From Oopsacas minuta (lineage: Eukaryota; Porifera; Hexactinellida; Lyssacinosida; Leucopsacidae), in assembly GCA_024704765.1 (NCBI GenBank), contig JAKMXF010000255.1, positions 372,001 to 436,000 of the forward strand: a DNA stretch of 64,000 nucleotides, given 5' to 3'. Below the pieces are notes generated by a model that was not told where the DNA came from, ran no database searches, and worked only from the letters and a program-made list of their open reading frames with translations. The translations under genes and the position numbers were made by a program. Shown piece by piece: positions 1 through 12,500 of the stretch (the stretch's first letter is position 1; every line of letters begins with the position of its first letter).

Positions 1-1575
1 TATTGTAATATAATTGTGTTTTCATAGATTATCAGTTGTTACAATGCAAATGTAGCCATTATTGGTTTGTAATCATATAATATCTTAGAATACAAATAAA
101 TATTTATTGTATTAAGCGATAAATTAGGAAAGGTGTAATATTCAGGTTGTTTCTATAATTACAAAATAATAAAATAATAATAATAATAATAATAATATAC
201 ATCAGCAACATCATTTACGTAGTATTATACTAGAAATTTGTATACCGTCTATTTGTGTAGTATTGACCTAGCTAATTTCCCGGACACAGTTAAAACAATT
301 CCACAATTTGTTGAATATGGTTCTATTAGTCTATATAATTTGTATTAGGTTCTATGGGGGTTTGTAGACAGTTTATCGAACATGTAAGATAGCTCAATAT
401 CCTAATATGACTTAGGAAGGAGATTACAGAATTTACAGTGTATGCATTGGCGTAAATCCGTTCGAAAAAGTGGGAGGGGGATGATGTATTATACTATAAT
501 TATCAATAAAGGTATAAATTCAAGATTTAGTAATTGTGGTGTCAGAAGTACACAAGGCTATCTCTACAACTATAAAATGAAATTTCCATATATTTTTGTA
601 AAATGATATAAAATTATAAATATTATAGTTCCGTTACAAATACTCCAATTATAGAATTCTATTGACATAATTATGACAAAGATTTGCTTTAAAAGTACTC
701 GGAATATACTCCTTTAGAGTATCCTGACCCAAATGGGAGGGAAATCCACCACAAAAAGTAGGGAGATATATGTATGCCGCATCCCCTCGGGATTTACACC
801 CATGAGTGTATGAGTATATTCAACTCATTGAAGTTTGTACGCTTTAGCTTGGAAACATTTTTCTGAAATATCTCACACATTAAAACTTTCAATTAAATTT
901 AATCGCATTAATAATATTATAATATTCCATATGGCCTAAAATAGAAATTTAGCTATAATTAATCCTTTATTGTAGTTGTGGGATTCGCTAACAACATGAA
1001 GTGGAAAGTGAGTACATCTAAAAGTACAGATTTCAAGAATTATCAAGCTGATGAAGTATAACTTAGTTACCCTTCAGTTGTTCTATCTGAATTAATCAAA
1101 CACAGCAAGAAATTATCATTGAGAATTCTGTCTTTTAAGAACGTTCCTTTTTAATTATTTTTTCTTGTACAGATGTTATATTGTATATAGTGGAAGTTAT
1201 GCTTTGTTGTTTTAATGAAAATCTTAACTTATTATTCTCCAAAAGTCAATAACAATTATTTACATTTTTATTGCCTGTGGTCAACTTCCGTCTCTCTACG
1301 AATTAGCGCTGTCCGGTTCGTTTCCATAGAATATAAGTGGGGGAAATATATATATATATATATATATGTAACTGTTCTAAGAAATATAAGTTTTCTTTCA
1401 AACACGTCAAAATGTGGACAAAAATGATAGTGTGAATTCCATAACAAATCATATAATTTCTCAAAATTAGCAAATAATTAATTAACAAAATGGTGTATGA
1501 AAATATGAAATTTATCGTAAAATATTAAAATGATAACGTCATATCTTGTCTGACTGTCTAATTGATCTTATTGTA
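1..1575. other. Intergenic stretch, no gene seen
   Basis: No convincing coding region was found. The stretch is AT-rich and holds an AAT-type microsatellite near 164-196 and a TA-repeat run near 1346-1368. The short open frames here have no recognisable domains and overlap the TA run. Confidence 0.6.
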
Positions 1576-2718
1576 TCACTTAGAGCTAAAGCTCATACAA
1601 TTAATATTCTTATCCATGGTCCGTTTAAGAAAATGACACCTAAGACAGAGAGCATTAGAATGTGGCTCTGTAGTATCCTTGGTAAGATTGTCTAGAGTTT
1701 TGAGCCTGTACGGGTAGCAGGGAGAGGATCCGATCTTACATCTACGGCATATCTGTCCCCATCCCTCCCAGGTGTAGTTAGAGGTCCAATCACAGAGACA
1801 TTCTTTACAACGGAAATATCCTTGAAATCGTCTTGGCTGCTTCAAACGTTGAGGAAATGAAGCAAAAGACAATGTGTCTCCATTTTGATAAATAGGTACA
1901 CGGAGGGGGGTAGCCTCCTGACAGAGGGGAGTGATCGGGGTGCGATGAGGATTAGGGGGTAGAGGAGGAGTAGAGGTTATAATGAGGGGAATATGTTTAG
2001 AAAAGTGACCTGAACTGTCTCCAGGGAGAGAGTGAAATTGATTTCCACTCTGTGTAGTATCAAATACGGTAGGGAGAGACCGTGAGCTCTCCTTGGCCGG
2101 TACTTGCTCAGGACTTAGAGATCCTATTGGTGATTCAGTATCATAATCAGATATACTGGGGCTAAGTAGTACAGTAGAGCTAGGCTCTGTACTCAGTGTA
2201 GAGCTACTGGGAGTAGAACTTAATATAGAGCAGACAGCCTGAGAACGAAACCTCAGTCTCTGTCGTCTGGATTCAGAGGGGAAATGGAGAGGAGGGTGAG
2301 GTTGCATCTGAGAGGAAGATAGAGAAGATTGTTCCTTTTTATCAGATTTACTTTCGGATATTATGGGTAATTCTTTCTGGGGTTTTGGTACTGGTGAAGG
2401 AATTTTCTCATCAGCGGTAGGCTTGTCATCTTCAGATTTTACAGCTGCTAGCTGTATACCAGGTTTTGTATTAGTTATAGATATTTCCTTATCTCCAGTC
2501 ACTATTTCAATGCTAGCCTCCTGGGTGTGTTTAGGTCGTGTTATAGTATAGGTAGTAGTATCATCTGTGTTAATAGTGAGTTTTATTGTGATATGTGATG
2601 AATCTTTGAGGATTATCTCTGTAGCCTCCTTCTCAGACTCCAGAGGTTCATCTTTGGGTATTAAGGGGGTAATACTCTTCTTCTTACGATTTCTTTTACA
2701 GGATATACAACTACCCAT
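1576..2718 (-). CDS. 3CxxC-type zinc-finger protein (ZAR1-like) with N-terminal acylation signal
   Basis: A single-exon gene for 380 residues. The C-terminal 80 residues carry three CxxC pairs (C304/C307, C324/C327, C358/C361) with a Trp and Pro-Tyr pattern and an H..LCxRC ending, which matches the 3CxxC zinc finger of the ZAR1 and RTP families. ZAR1 proteins bind RNA in oocytes and RTPs help receptors reach the membrane; which role applies here is not visible. The start is MGSCISCKRNRKKKS: Gly2 fits N-myristoylation, Cys4 and Cys7 fit palmitoylation, and the basic run fits membrane binding, as in Src-family kinases. Residues 20-300 are low-complexity, rich in Ser, Pro and Thr, and probably disordered. 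The domain call is fairly sure; membrane anchoring is inference. Confidence 0.75.
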   Translation of the reverse strand: MGSCISCKRNRKKKSITPLIPKDEPLESEKEATEIILKDSSHITIKLTINTDDTTTYTITRPKHTQEASIEIVTGDKEISITNTKPGIQLAAVKSEDDKPTADEKIPSPVPKPQKELPIISESKSDKKEQSSLSSSQMQPHPPLHFPSESRRQRLRFRSQAVCSILSSTPSSSTLSTEPSSTVLLSPSISDYDTESPIGSLSPEQVPAKESSRSLPTVFDTTQSGNQFHSLPGDSSGHFSKHIPLIITSTPPLPPNPHRTPITPLCQEATPLRVPIYQNGDTLSFASFPQRLKQPRRFQGYFRCKECLCDWTSNYTWEGWGQICRRCKIGSSPCYPYRLKTLDNLTKDTTEPHSNALCLRCHFLKRTMDKNINCMSFSSK

Positions 2719-3571
2719 GATTTGATGATTTTGTGTAAATATTCTAAGCTAATGAGTAAAGGGAATTAGGAAAACATAATAGAGTAAACTCGTTATAACA
2801 AACACGGATAATAGAAATATCCGCTCATATAGAAGTTCAATTTAGGTTATAGGATGACAGAGTTGATTGTAGAGAAATCTACCGATCTATCGGGATTACT
2901 GTGTCTGGTAGCACTGGAATAAAGTCATTCATCCAATTAGTGATTATTATAGAGCTACTAAAGTTTTTGTAATTTCGGGGCTATTCTGGGGTTGTATTTA
3001 AGCGGTGTAACAGAAATTCGGTTTCTTTGATATATAAAGTATGGACCTCAACAATGACCTCATATTAGTGTTCAAATAAAAACATATACATTATCAGGAT
3101 TCTAATACTAATTTTCTAACAGGAAAATCTCGTTGTTACCTAAACTGCAAATAAATAACAAATTCAATATTAACCATATGTTTTATATTTATCTTAGACT
3201 AGAAAATGTTACTGAGGGGGCGTTCAAACGTCACGAAACGCAAAATCCTTTGAATTAAGAAACTACTCGACGCTTTTATAACACAAAAAGAATGGGGTGT
3301 CACACTTACACCATCCCTCTCTCCTTGGTAGCGTTACGTACCGGAATTACAGGGGACAATACACACTGATTAATAAAGACAAAATGCTAATATAAAAATA
3401 AAGATTTATATGAACAAGCTAAAATACAATATACACAAGTTTTCGAGATAAAAAGCCTTCTACTATGCTGACTACTCTAAAGTCTAAACACACTCTACTA
3501 GGATAAATACTAAACACAGGCAAATAACTAACTATCTACATCAGAAGAGTTAATATGCTCCTTTGATTGCT
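2719..3571. other. Gap between two minus-strand genes
   Basis: No coding region is apparent. It should hold the 5' region of the zinc-finger gene and the 3' untranslated region of the large receptor gene, whose stop lies at 3572. Confidence 0.5.
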
Positions 3572-6500
3572 CTACAATCGGACTGTTGATGCAACTAGTT
3601 TCTTATGAAGACTAGTTACATTATTAGTAACACTCCCTCTGTCCAGGGCAGATAAACTTGATGAGAGTCGTTCACTTTCGAATGGGTTGGTAGAATTTGA
3701 TCGTAACTGAGTAACCTCAGAATATATATTCTCACAAACAGGGTTATGATAACTTTCGCCTTTCTCTGGAAATTCATCTAGCATCTTTTCTTTCAGATTG
3801 GGCGTAGCTCCTTCCATTGAATCTTTGATCTCATTCGTTTCATCATAAATTGGATTATTATACGCTAATACATGAGGAATATCGCCATATTCTAACAAGT
3901 GGGAAGGAGGGTCTGCATTGATAACAGCCCGATCCACCATTTCAGATATTTTCTTAGATCGAACCTTGGATCGGGAAAATTTGGATCGAATAGAATTGTT
4001 ACGGACGGCATACAGCATGAAGAACAGGAACCCTAGGACCGCAATAAATGAGGTACACACCCATCTATAGTATGGAACAGGTATGTAGATATTGACTAAG
4101 GTAACCACCCAGGGAGCTATCATAAACGGAGCAAGAAGGAAGTGACTAGAAAGGGAAAATTTAGCAACACGTACCAATTCAATGTTTCTATACACACAGC
4201 ACCTAATTAGTGATATTATAAGGACGATAAATGTGATGAAGAAGATCACCAAAATCGGTTCTATCATGGACCAAATGATGGAAATTTCTTTTGACAGCCA
4301 ACAGTGTTGGTCTTTCACTCCGAGATTGTCCGAGTCAAAGACAACACGGAATACCGTTAGAGGAATAGGGACAATCCAGCCTAGAATGAGCAATATAATG
4401 TGGATTCGTCGTTTCATCTTTGGTAGTACGAACTTGAAACAAATAGCAGCTCCGTCAGCTAGGAAACAAGTTGTGGAGGAGAGTGAGCAGAAGTATACTA
4501 CCATAGCAATGATATTGCAATGTTCCTGTATCAGTGAATAGTTCAGGATACCTATCACATGGCTAATCAGGAAGAGAAGAATGGAAACACACAAACTAAA
4601 CTGTGCGATGTAGATATCACTCTCAAGCAACTCTCTACCCAGAAACGTTAACAAAATGATCGATAAAAGCAAACACATAACCGCAATACCACTGATACCA
4701 TAGACAATATAATTTAGTATGACGTCAATAGGATTGACAGCTGTGATTGGTTCAGTGAGCACCATGAATGTGGAGAGATGAGCACTCGAACATGTAACTG
4801 AGTCATTAGTGATATCATATACATCTAATCCTATTGAACTCCATCCATACAATGCTGTATCCCAGTAAACACAGTGTGTATTGTAATAGCTAGATTGGGT
4901 GTCCAAAAGAGCAAAGTTGATGTGAATGGGGTTTCTCAATTGATTCGGTATATCAGTCGCTAGTTCTACCATTACGAGAGTGCTAGCTGGTACGAAATCA
5001 CTGTAAAACCCACTGGAGATCTGAGTCAGTATTCTACCTAAGTTATTGCTGTACATCACAGAGACGCCAAGTTTTGAGTTACTATCTAGGAGGGCATTGG
5101 TTAAAGATGATGGAAAAGACAACATGTTATCTTCTATAATGGTAGAATTGGTTTGCTCACAGTTGGATATAAGATTGAAATCACTAGAATTGAGGGTGAT
5201 ATCGATCTCCCTTACCAGTAGCAAGATATTGTCACTAGTAATGGAAATGCATGAACTGTTTGAAGTTTTTGCGTTTAAATTAGAGAATAATTCCAAAGCA
5301 TTAAACAAGTTATTCGTCATGTTCTGATACTCTTGTGTGAAGAACTCAATATTCTGAATGCTAACGAGTGTAGAAAATATGCAAAGGAATCTATCATTCA
5401 GTGAAGCGATGAGAGATCTTTTTGTAACGAAATCTAAGTTGAGAATGGAGTTGAGGGCATATGTTGTGAGGTTCAATGTGAGTTCTATTTCCTCAGGACT
5501 TAGGATACTCCTTCCACACACGATAAAGGCAGTGTTTTGTACCACTGCTGAGATGTTATTCGAATTAATCTGAGTCGAATCACCAAAAATATCGTTATAG
5601 TCATGCAAATGAGTGGATAGAATTTCAAATGGATTTCTTATACAATCGTCCAGATTGGCTTCTTCCCAGACCCCAGCTATAGAACATACACGAGATGCAT
5701 TTCCTTCCATAAATGAAGGATCAATGTATTGACATGGCATTATTGCAGTTTGGGAATATTCTGTTGCTGGCCAATTTATTCGCGAAATTTTTTCACTTTC
5801 ACACGTCAACTCACTCCTCGGATATTGACAATACCTTCCTTTATAACCATAGTAGCATGTACAGTCAAATTTACTAATTCCGTCTAGACACTCTCCTCCG
5901 TTTCCACAAATAACATCTTCGCAATCATTAATATTGTACTGACAATTCTCTCCAGCAAAACCGGTCTCACATTTGCAGTCATAATTATCTAGATTGGGTG
6001 TACAGCTCCCGTGTTGGCAAGGATTCTCTAAGCATTGATTAAAATATTCACAAACTGGGCCCAGGTATTCGTCCGTGCAAATGCATTCGTAGTCATCTAC
6101 ATGATCAATACACGCCCCTCCGTTAAGACATGGTTCTGATAAACATTCATTTATCTCGACTTCACACAACCGACCAGTATAACCTACAAAACAATTGCAT
6201 GTAAAGTTATTCAAGAGATCAACGCATTCTCCGCTTTCACAATAATTTGTCTGGCATTCATCGATTTCATTCTCACAGAGTACTCCCTCATAGCCTGCTA
6301 CGCAATCACATGAAAACTCATGTACTTCTTTCTGCTTACAAACAGCTCCATTACTACATGGTTCTTTTTGATAAAGACTGAAGTAGCCGAAACATTCGAG
6401 TCCATCTGGAGCTGTTAAGGCTTCGAGTGTTTCAGAGTATGGTCCGGGACCAGCACTTGTCATTGCTCTAACTTGGATAGTGTATCTTGTAGAAGGGGTG

Positions 6501-9500
6501 AGGTTTGTAATGTTCATTTCAGGAATCGTACTGTTGAATATTTGAATTGTTCCTTGCTCAGTGCCATTTGATATGAATGTTAGTAATGCATGATAAAGAG
6601 ATATTTCACCATTTCTATCTTCTATAGATAATTCGTTCCATTCAACATGAAACCCAGTTAGTACATTTGAAATCATGACATTATCTGGTGCAGCACTGGG
6701 ATTAGATTCTGGCATTGTTATGTTAACGTAGGATCTCGGGCCGTTCCCAATAGAAGTAGATGCGTGTATACTGAATTGGTAAGTGATACTAGGATGGAAG
6801 TTCGTCATTGTGAAGTTTGTCCACTCGCTATTAATATTGATGTTTTGTTCCTCTGTAAGAATCTCAGATGCGAAATAGGTAATAGTTTGGTGGATGATAA
6901 CTCCATTCTTGCTGTAAGAAGGAATTTGGTTCCAGGTTAATCTGACAGAAGTTGGAGATATAATATGAACTGTAAAGTTACCTGGAGCAGCATTAGGTAT
7001 ACTTTCCATGGTTCTGATGGTAACGGTTTTGGAATGCGGGCTTGCACCAATGATATTTCTTGCTAACACATAAATACTGTAATATGTGTATGGCTTAAGG
7101 GAGGGAATACTTATTTGGGTGGAATTATCAGTTGAAAACATGTCATGTGTCGCGTTTGAAGCATTAGATTGCCAGTAATACACGATATATTGAAGAATAT
7201 GTCCGTTTTGTTCAAGATACGATATGGGATTCCAGTTGACAAGAATTTTATCAGATGAGATAGAAGATACGTTTACATCTTGAGGTGGAGCAGATGGTGA
7301 TGCAGGTAGTGTTGCTAGGTTAATCGCAGTGCTGAAGGGACCAACTCCTACAATAGTAATTGCTCTTATTTGAATGACGTAATGGAATGCTTCCTCCAAT
7401 TTCTTGAGGATATAATGTGTAGAATTTGTAAAGTATATTATTTGATTCACTTGAATTTCGTAACCAGTAATTATTCCGTTTTGATTTGATTCTATGGGAG
7501 AGAACCAACTCAGTTCAATACATGTAGTGTTAACGATGGAGTGTATGTACTGAGGAGGGCTAGTAGGTCTGCTCTGAGCTGTTTCAATTGAAATTAATGT
7601 ACTCGGGCTAGAGCCAGCATTATTAATAGCAATGACACTGACTCTGTAACGCGTATATTCATTCAATTCAGTTACTAGTATCATAGTGTCAGAAGCAGCA
7701 CTAATCTTGTCGTACACTTGTAGATTAGTCAATGATTCTGTAACAGATATTTCGTATCCAGTTATGTCACCATTTCTACTCGTATCAGGTGTTAATGACC
7801 ACGTAACGACAAATGTAGTGGAAGTGATGGAATTCACTGAATCAATGGTTGGACCAACTGATGGAGCTTCTTCACTTGTAGTAAAGTTAAGTAAGGGAGT
7901 GTATGGACCAGTTCCGGGTGATGTTTCAGCTGCTATTCTTATTGAGTATTCAGTATTTGGTGATAAACCGTATACACTATAGCTAGTCAGGCCAGGTTCT
8001 ATTTTTATTATTGATTCGAATGAGGAAATTTCAAGTTCGTAATGTATCAAGACTCCATTAATAGCCACATTAGAAACAGGGGTCCAGCTGATCGAGACTG
8101 TACGTGATGTTATATTATTTAGCATTAGTAAGGTGGGTGCTGCCCCTGGGATATCCTGAAGACATCGCTCGACTATTGGACTACTGAATGGACCAACACC
8201 TGCTTCTGTTACTGCAGCAATACTAATGCTGTATTCATGATAAGGCTTTAGAGAAGTGAACATGAACACATTTATCCCTCCACTAACGTAGAATATTCTA
8301 GAATAATTAGAAGAGAGACCAGAAATGTACACTTCGTAACCTACGATAATTCCGTTTTGTCCTCTCTTAACAGGTGGCATCCAAACTACTTCAATTTCGG
8401 TGGACGAATGTGCTATCGTTGTGACACCTTGAGGAGGATCAGACGGAGCATCCTCTAAGGTTCTAATGGCAATCCAGCTGGAATATGGCCCAGGTCCAAT
8501 CGACGTGTAAGCACGAACTTGTATCATATACGTTTCATCTACATAAAGTTGATATAACGTGTATACTGTGTTGTTTGAGGAAGCAGTTCTATTAAGCATA
8601 TCTTTAAATGTTCCAACATAATGCACCTCGTAACTTGTTATTTCTCCGTTGATATCTACTGCCAGAGGAGTAACCCATGTCAACAAGATGGAAGTTATAT
8701 TGGGAGTACCTTCTAACTCCCTTGGAGAACCCGCTGGCACATCTTGATGTGTTCTCACTTCTACAACATTACTATATGGACCTACACCGAGGCTATTGAC
8801 TGCACGTACTTCTACAGAGTATAATTCATACTCTTCCAGGCCCGTAATGGTAATGATGGTCAGATTAGTTGAGTATAAATAGGAGTGATTGTCGTGATGT
8901 GTGCCATTTACACGAACTTCATATTCGAGGATTAATCCATTGGTTTCAGATTCTTCTACAGAGTTCCAGAATATTTTGAGAGCTGTATCATGTAGTGCTA
9001 TCGCGGTAACAGATCGAGGATGTCCAGATGGCGCTGATTCTAATGTCCTAATTTCAACAACTTCACAAGGACCATTCCCCAAGTTATTATAACTACATAT
9101 TGATACCGTATAAACCTCCCATTCCTGTAGCCCAGTTAACATGATCTCTGTCTCGGAAGTTGTTTCGGTTCGAATGTTAGTATCGAAATTATTACCGAAA
9201 TATTGCACTCTATACGAGATAGAATCGCTATTTAAATCTCGGTCTGGAGGTGAATACCAATGAATAACTAAGGAAGTAGACTGTACCGAAAAGAATGTGA
9301 TATTTTGAGCAGCACCAGAAGGAGGAGCAGACATGGTTTTATAGATAACCTCACCAGAATAGGGACCTGATCCAATCTTAGTCCATATCCTAGCCTTAAT
9401 TTGGTAAGCTACATTCTCTTCTAACTGTGCTAACGTCAGCTCAACAGGACTAGTCCATATAGCGTCAGGAAGAATTTCTATACTCCTTAATTGATCTAGC

Positions 9501-12500
9501 ACTTGTGCGTAATAAGCGACTTGATACTGAGTTATTATACCATTAGTATTATCAGCTGATGGTGGAGTTAGAGTGAGGTTAATGGATTTAGCACCAACAT
9601 ATGTGACTTCTATTTCTGGGGGGCTGATGGGTACTCCTTCATTAGTAGTGATATTCATTAAGTTACTGTAAGGACCCAATCCTACTGACGTGGATGCTGA
9701 TATTCTCACTTGATACTCTGTGAATTCATTCAGATTAGTTAGAGTGATTTCAGTTAATGTTTCTATCACTGTTGTGTATAACGTATCCTCAGTCATTTTA
9801 TAATCTATAGTATAACCTGTTAGTATACCATTACGATCTGGTGATGGAGGAGCAGCCCATTCTATCCTGATAGAGTTTGATGTTATATCTGTCACTCGTA
9901 TATTCTCAGGTGGGGCACTAGGATAACTTTCTAGTGTCCTTATTGTGTAGTAAATTGAATCTGCTGAATAGAGTACTCCTGATGTAGTTATGTAGAAGCT
10001 GTAATAGCGATAAGGCTTAAGATTAGAGTTAGTAATGGGATAATAACTAGAAGTAGGAGAAGTCACTTCATAATTACCATTTCCGAAGCTCACGTCAAGG
10101 GTATGCACTTGATTGGTCACGCTCACTCTAGATGTAGATGGACTGAATAATATAGAAAGGTAGAGTTTAGCATCTATAGAAGTGACATCAAAACTAGCTA
10201 TAGCAACCGTGAAAGTGATGATATCACATGAATAAGTGTTAGAAAGATAATAGTTAGTATTGCAGCCACATTCATAACTTCCTATTAAGTTAGTGCATGT
10301 TTGTTCACATACATTTGTTCCGGTACTACATTCATTAATGTCAACACACCTCTCAGGGTTCTGTAGCAGTTGATAACCTGACAGACAGTCACACTTGTAG
10401 GATCCAGGTTGGTTGACGCATGTTTTCGGTGATGGACATAAAGTTGCATCTTCAGCACATTCATCTATATCATTGCAAGTTTTCTCATCAGTATCAAGTC
10501 TATATCCAGTAATACAAGCACATGTATAACTTCCCATCGTATCAGTACATTGCTGACTACAGATTCTAGGCACTTGGCTACACTCATTAATGTCTTGACA
10601 CGATTTCTGGTCTAAACCTAGTATATAACCAGTGCTACATTGACAAGAATATGATCCAGCGCTATTTAAACAGGAGTGATCACACCCATGGGTTTGAGTA
10701 CATTCGTTAATGTCGTAACAAGAACGTTTATTCGATGACAGATAATAACCACTACGACACGAGCAAGCAAATGATCCCGCAGTGTTCGTGCAAATATGAC
10801 TACAACCTCCATTATTAGTTCCGCACTCATTGGTATCCAGACAAGATCTGCTATTTGATGATAAATAGTAACCAGTGTTACAACTGCATGTGAATGAACC
10901 GTGAGTATTGGTACAAGTGTGCGCACAACCTCCGTTACCGTTAGAACACTCGTTAACATCATTACAATATCTACCACTTGATAACGTAAAACCACTATTA
11001 CAACTACATGTATAGGATCCAGCAGTGTTCAAGCAATTTTGAGCACAATTATCAGTGTTTTCTGTACATTCATTTATTTCATCGCAGGTCTTACCACTAG
11101 AAGACAATCTATAACCGTCATAGCAATCACAGTAATATGAACCTGCTGTGTTTTGGCAATAGTGATGACAACCATCAGTGTTAACAGAGCACTCATTTGT
11201 ATCATAACAAGTTTTTCCATTGCTGCTTAGGACATATCCAGTATTACAACGGCAATAGAATGATCCTGTCGTGTCATAACAACGGTGGTCACAACCTCCA
11301 TTATCGGTACTACATTCATTTGTGTCATAACAGTACTTCCCAGATGATGATAGATAATATCCTGTTCTACAACCACAAGTAAATGAACCCTGACTATCAT
11401 AGCAATAATGTGAACAACCTCCACTAGAAGAAGAACATTCATTGATATTAACACAAGATGAACCTGATTTTTGATAACCAGTTGCACATTCACATGTATA
11501 GCCTCCTCCACTTCCAACATTTTTACAATATTCTGTCACTGAATGACAGGTGTCAAGTCCAGCAGTGCATTCGTTTACGTCTAAAGGAATTATAAAATGA
11601 ATTTGATGACTAGCTAGCGCGATTCGTTAATCATAAATGTTTGCTCTGAAGACGTCAAAATTATTCCTGACTACGGCCATGTAAAGTAATATACTTGTTT
11701 CTAATCCCCGCTAGTACAAAATTTTATCTCCCGTCAGGAAATATTATATTTATATTTACTTGTATAGTTGAAATATTCAATATATTGTTTATACCAAGAG
11801 TAATGAGATAATCGAAGGTTAAAAACAGTTAACATAGTAATTGGTCCCAGTTTCCGAGGAAATTCCGGATGATAAACAAGTAACTTACTTTACATGACAA
11901 ATTAGATAATATTTAATTTAAGATTCTTACCATATGTACAATATGTCCCTGTCCAGCCGCTTAAGCATTGTTTTGCTCCTGTACTCAAACAGGTGTAATG
12001 GCCATAATAATCGTTACGTGCTTTGCAATATGTAGTGCATAAAGATCCGTAATAATCAGTGTCGCATTGAAAACGATATTTTATTTCAAAATATCCATTT
12101 TTTCTGGACTTTCTAGAGGTGGACCAACTAGAAGAGGCGTAATTCCAGGTTATATACCACTTATATGTATGGATAAAATCATTATTACTCCAACCGCCAT
12201 CATCATCCCATTCTTCTACTTCAACTCTTATTCTTCCCTAATCAATAGACACAGGTACATTAACCTCGGATAAGATATACCCCCTCGGGAAACAAAAATT
12301 AATAAGTATTTATTATCCGAATATTCTCATATACATTTAGTGCTGTTTATGACAATTTACTTACTTCCATGCTGAGTCGGAATATTATATTGTAAACAAC
12401 ACAATATTATTAAATCTCAATTGTTGTTTGTCTGTTGATATGTAAATATACTATTGTTTTATGAATAGGCTTGCTCTAAATGGTTACACAGTACGCTGAA

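Noticed and set aside
4182-5573. Several plus-strand frames opposite the GPCR exon
   Set aside because: They are antisense shadows of the long receptor frame, with no family similarity.
12067-12273. A 68-residue plus-strand frame
   Set aside because: It is the antisense of the DSL exon, whose cysteine spacing is decisive.
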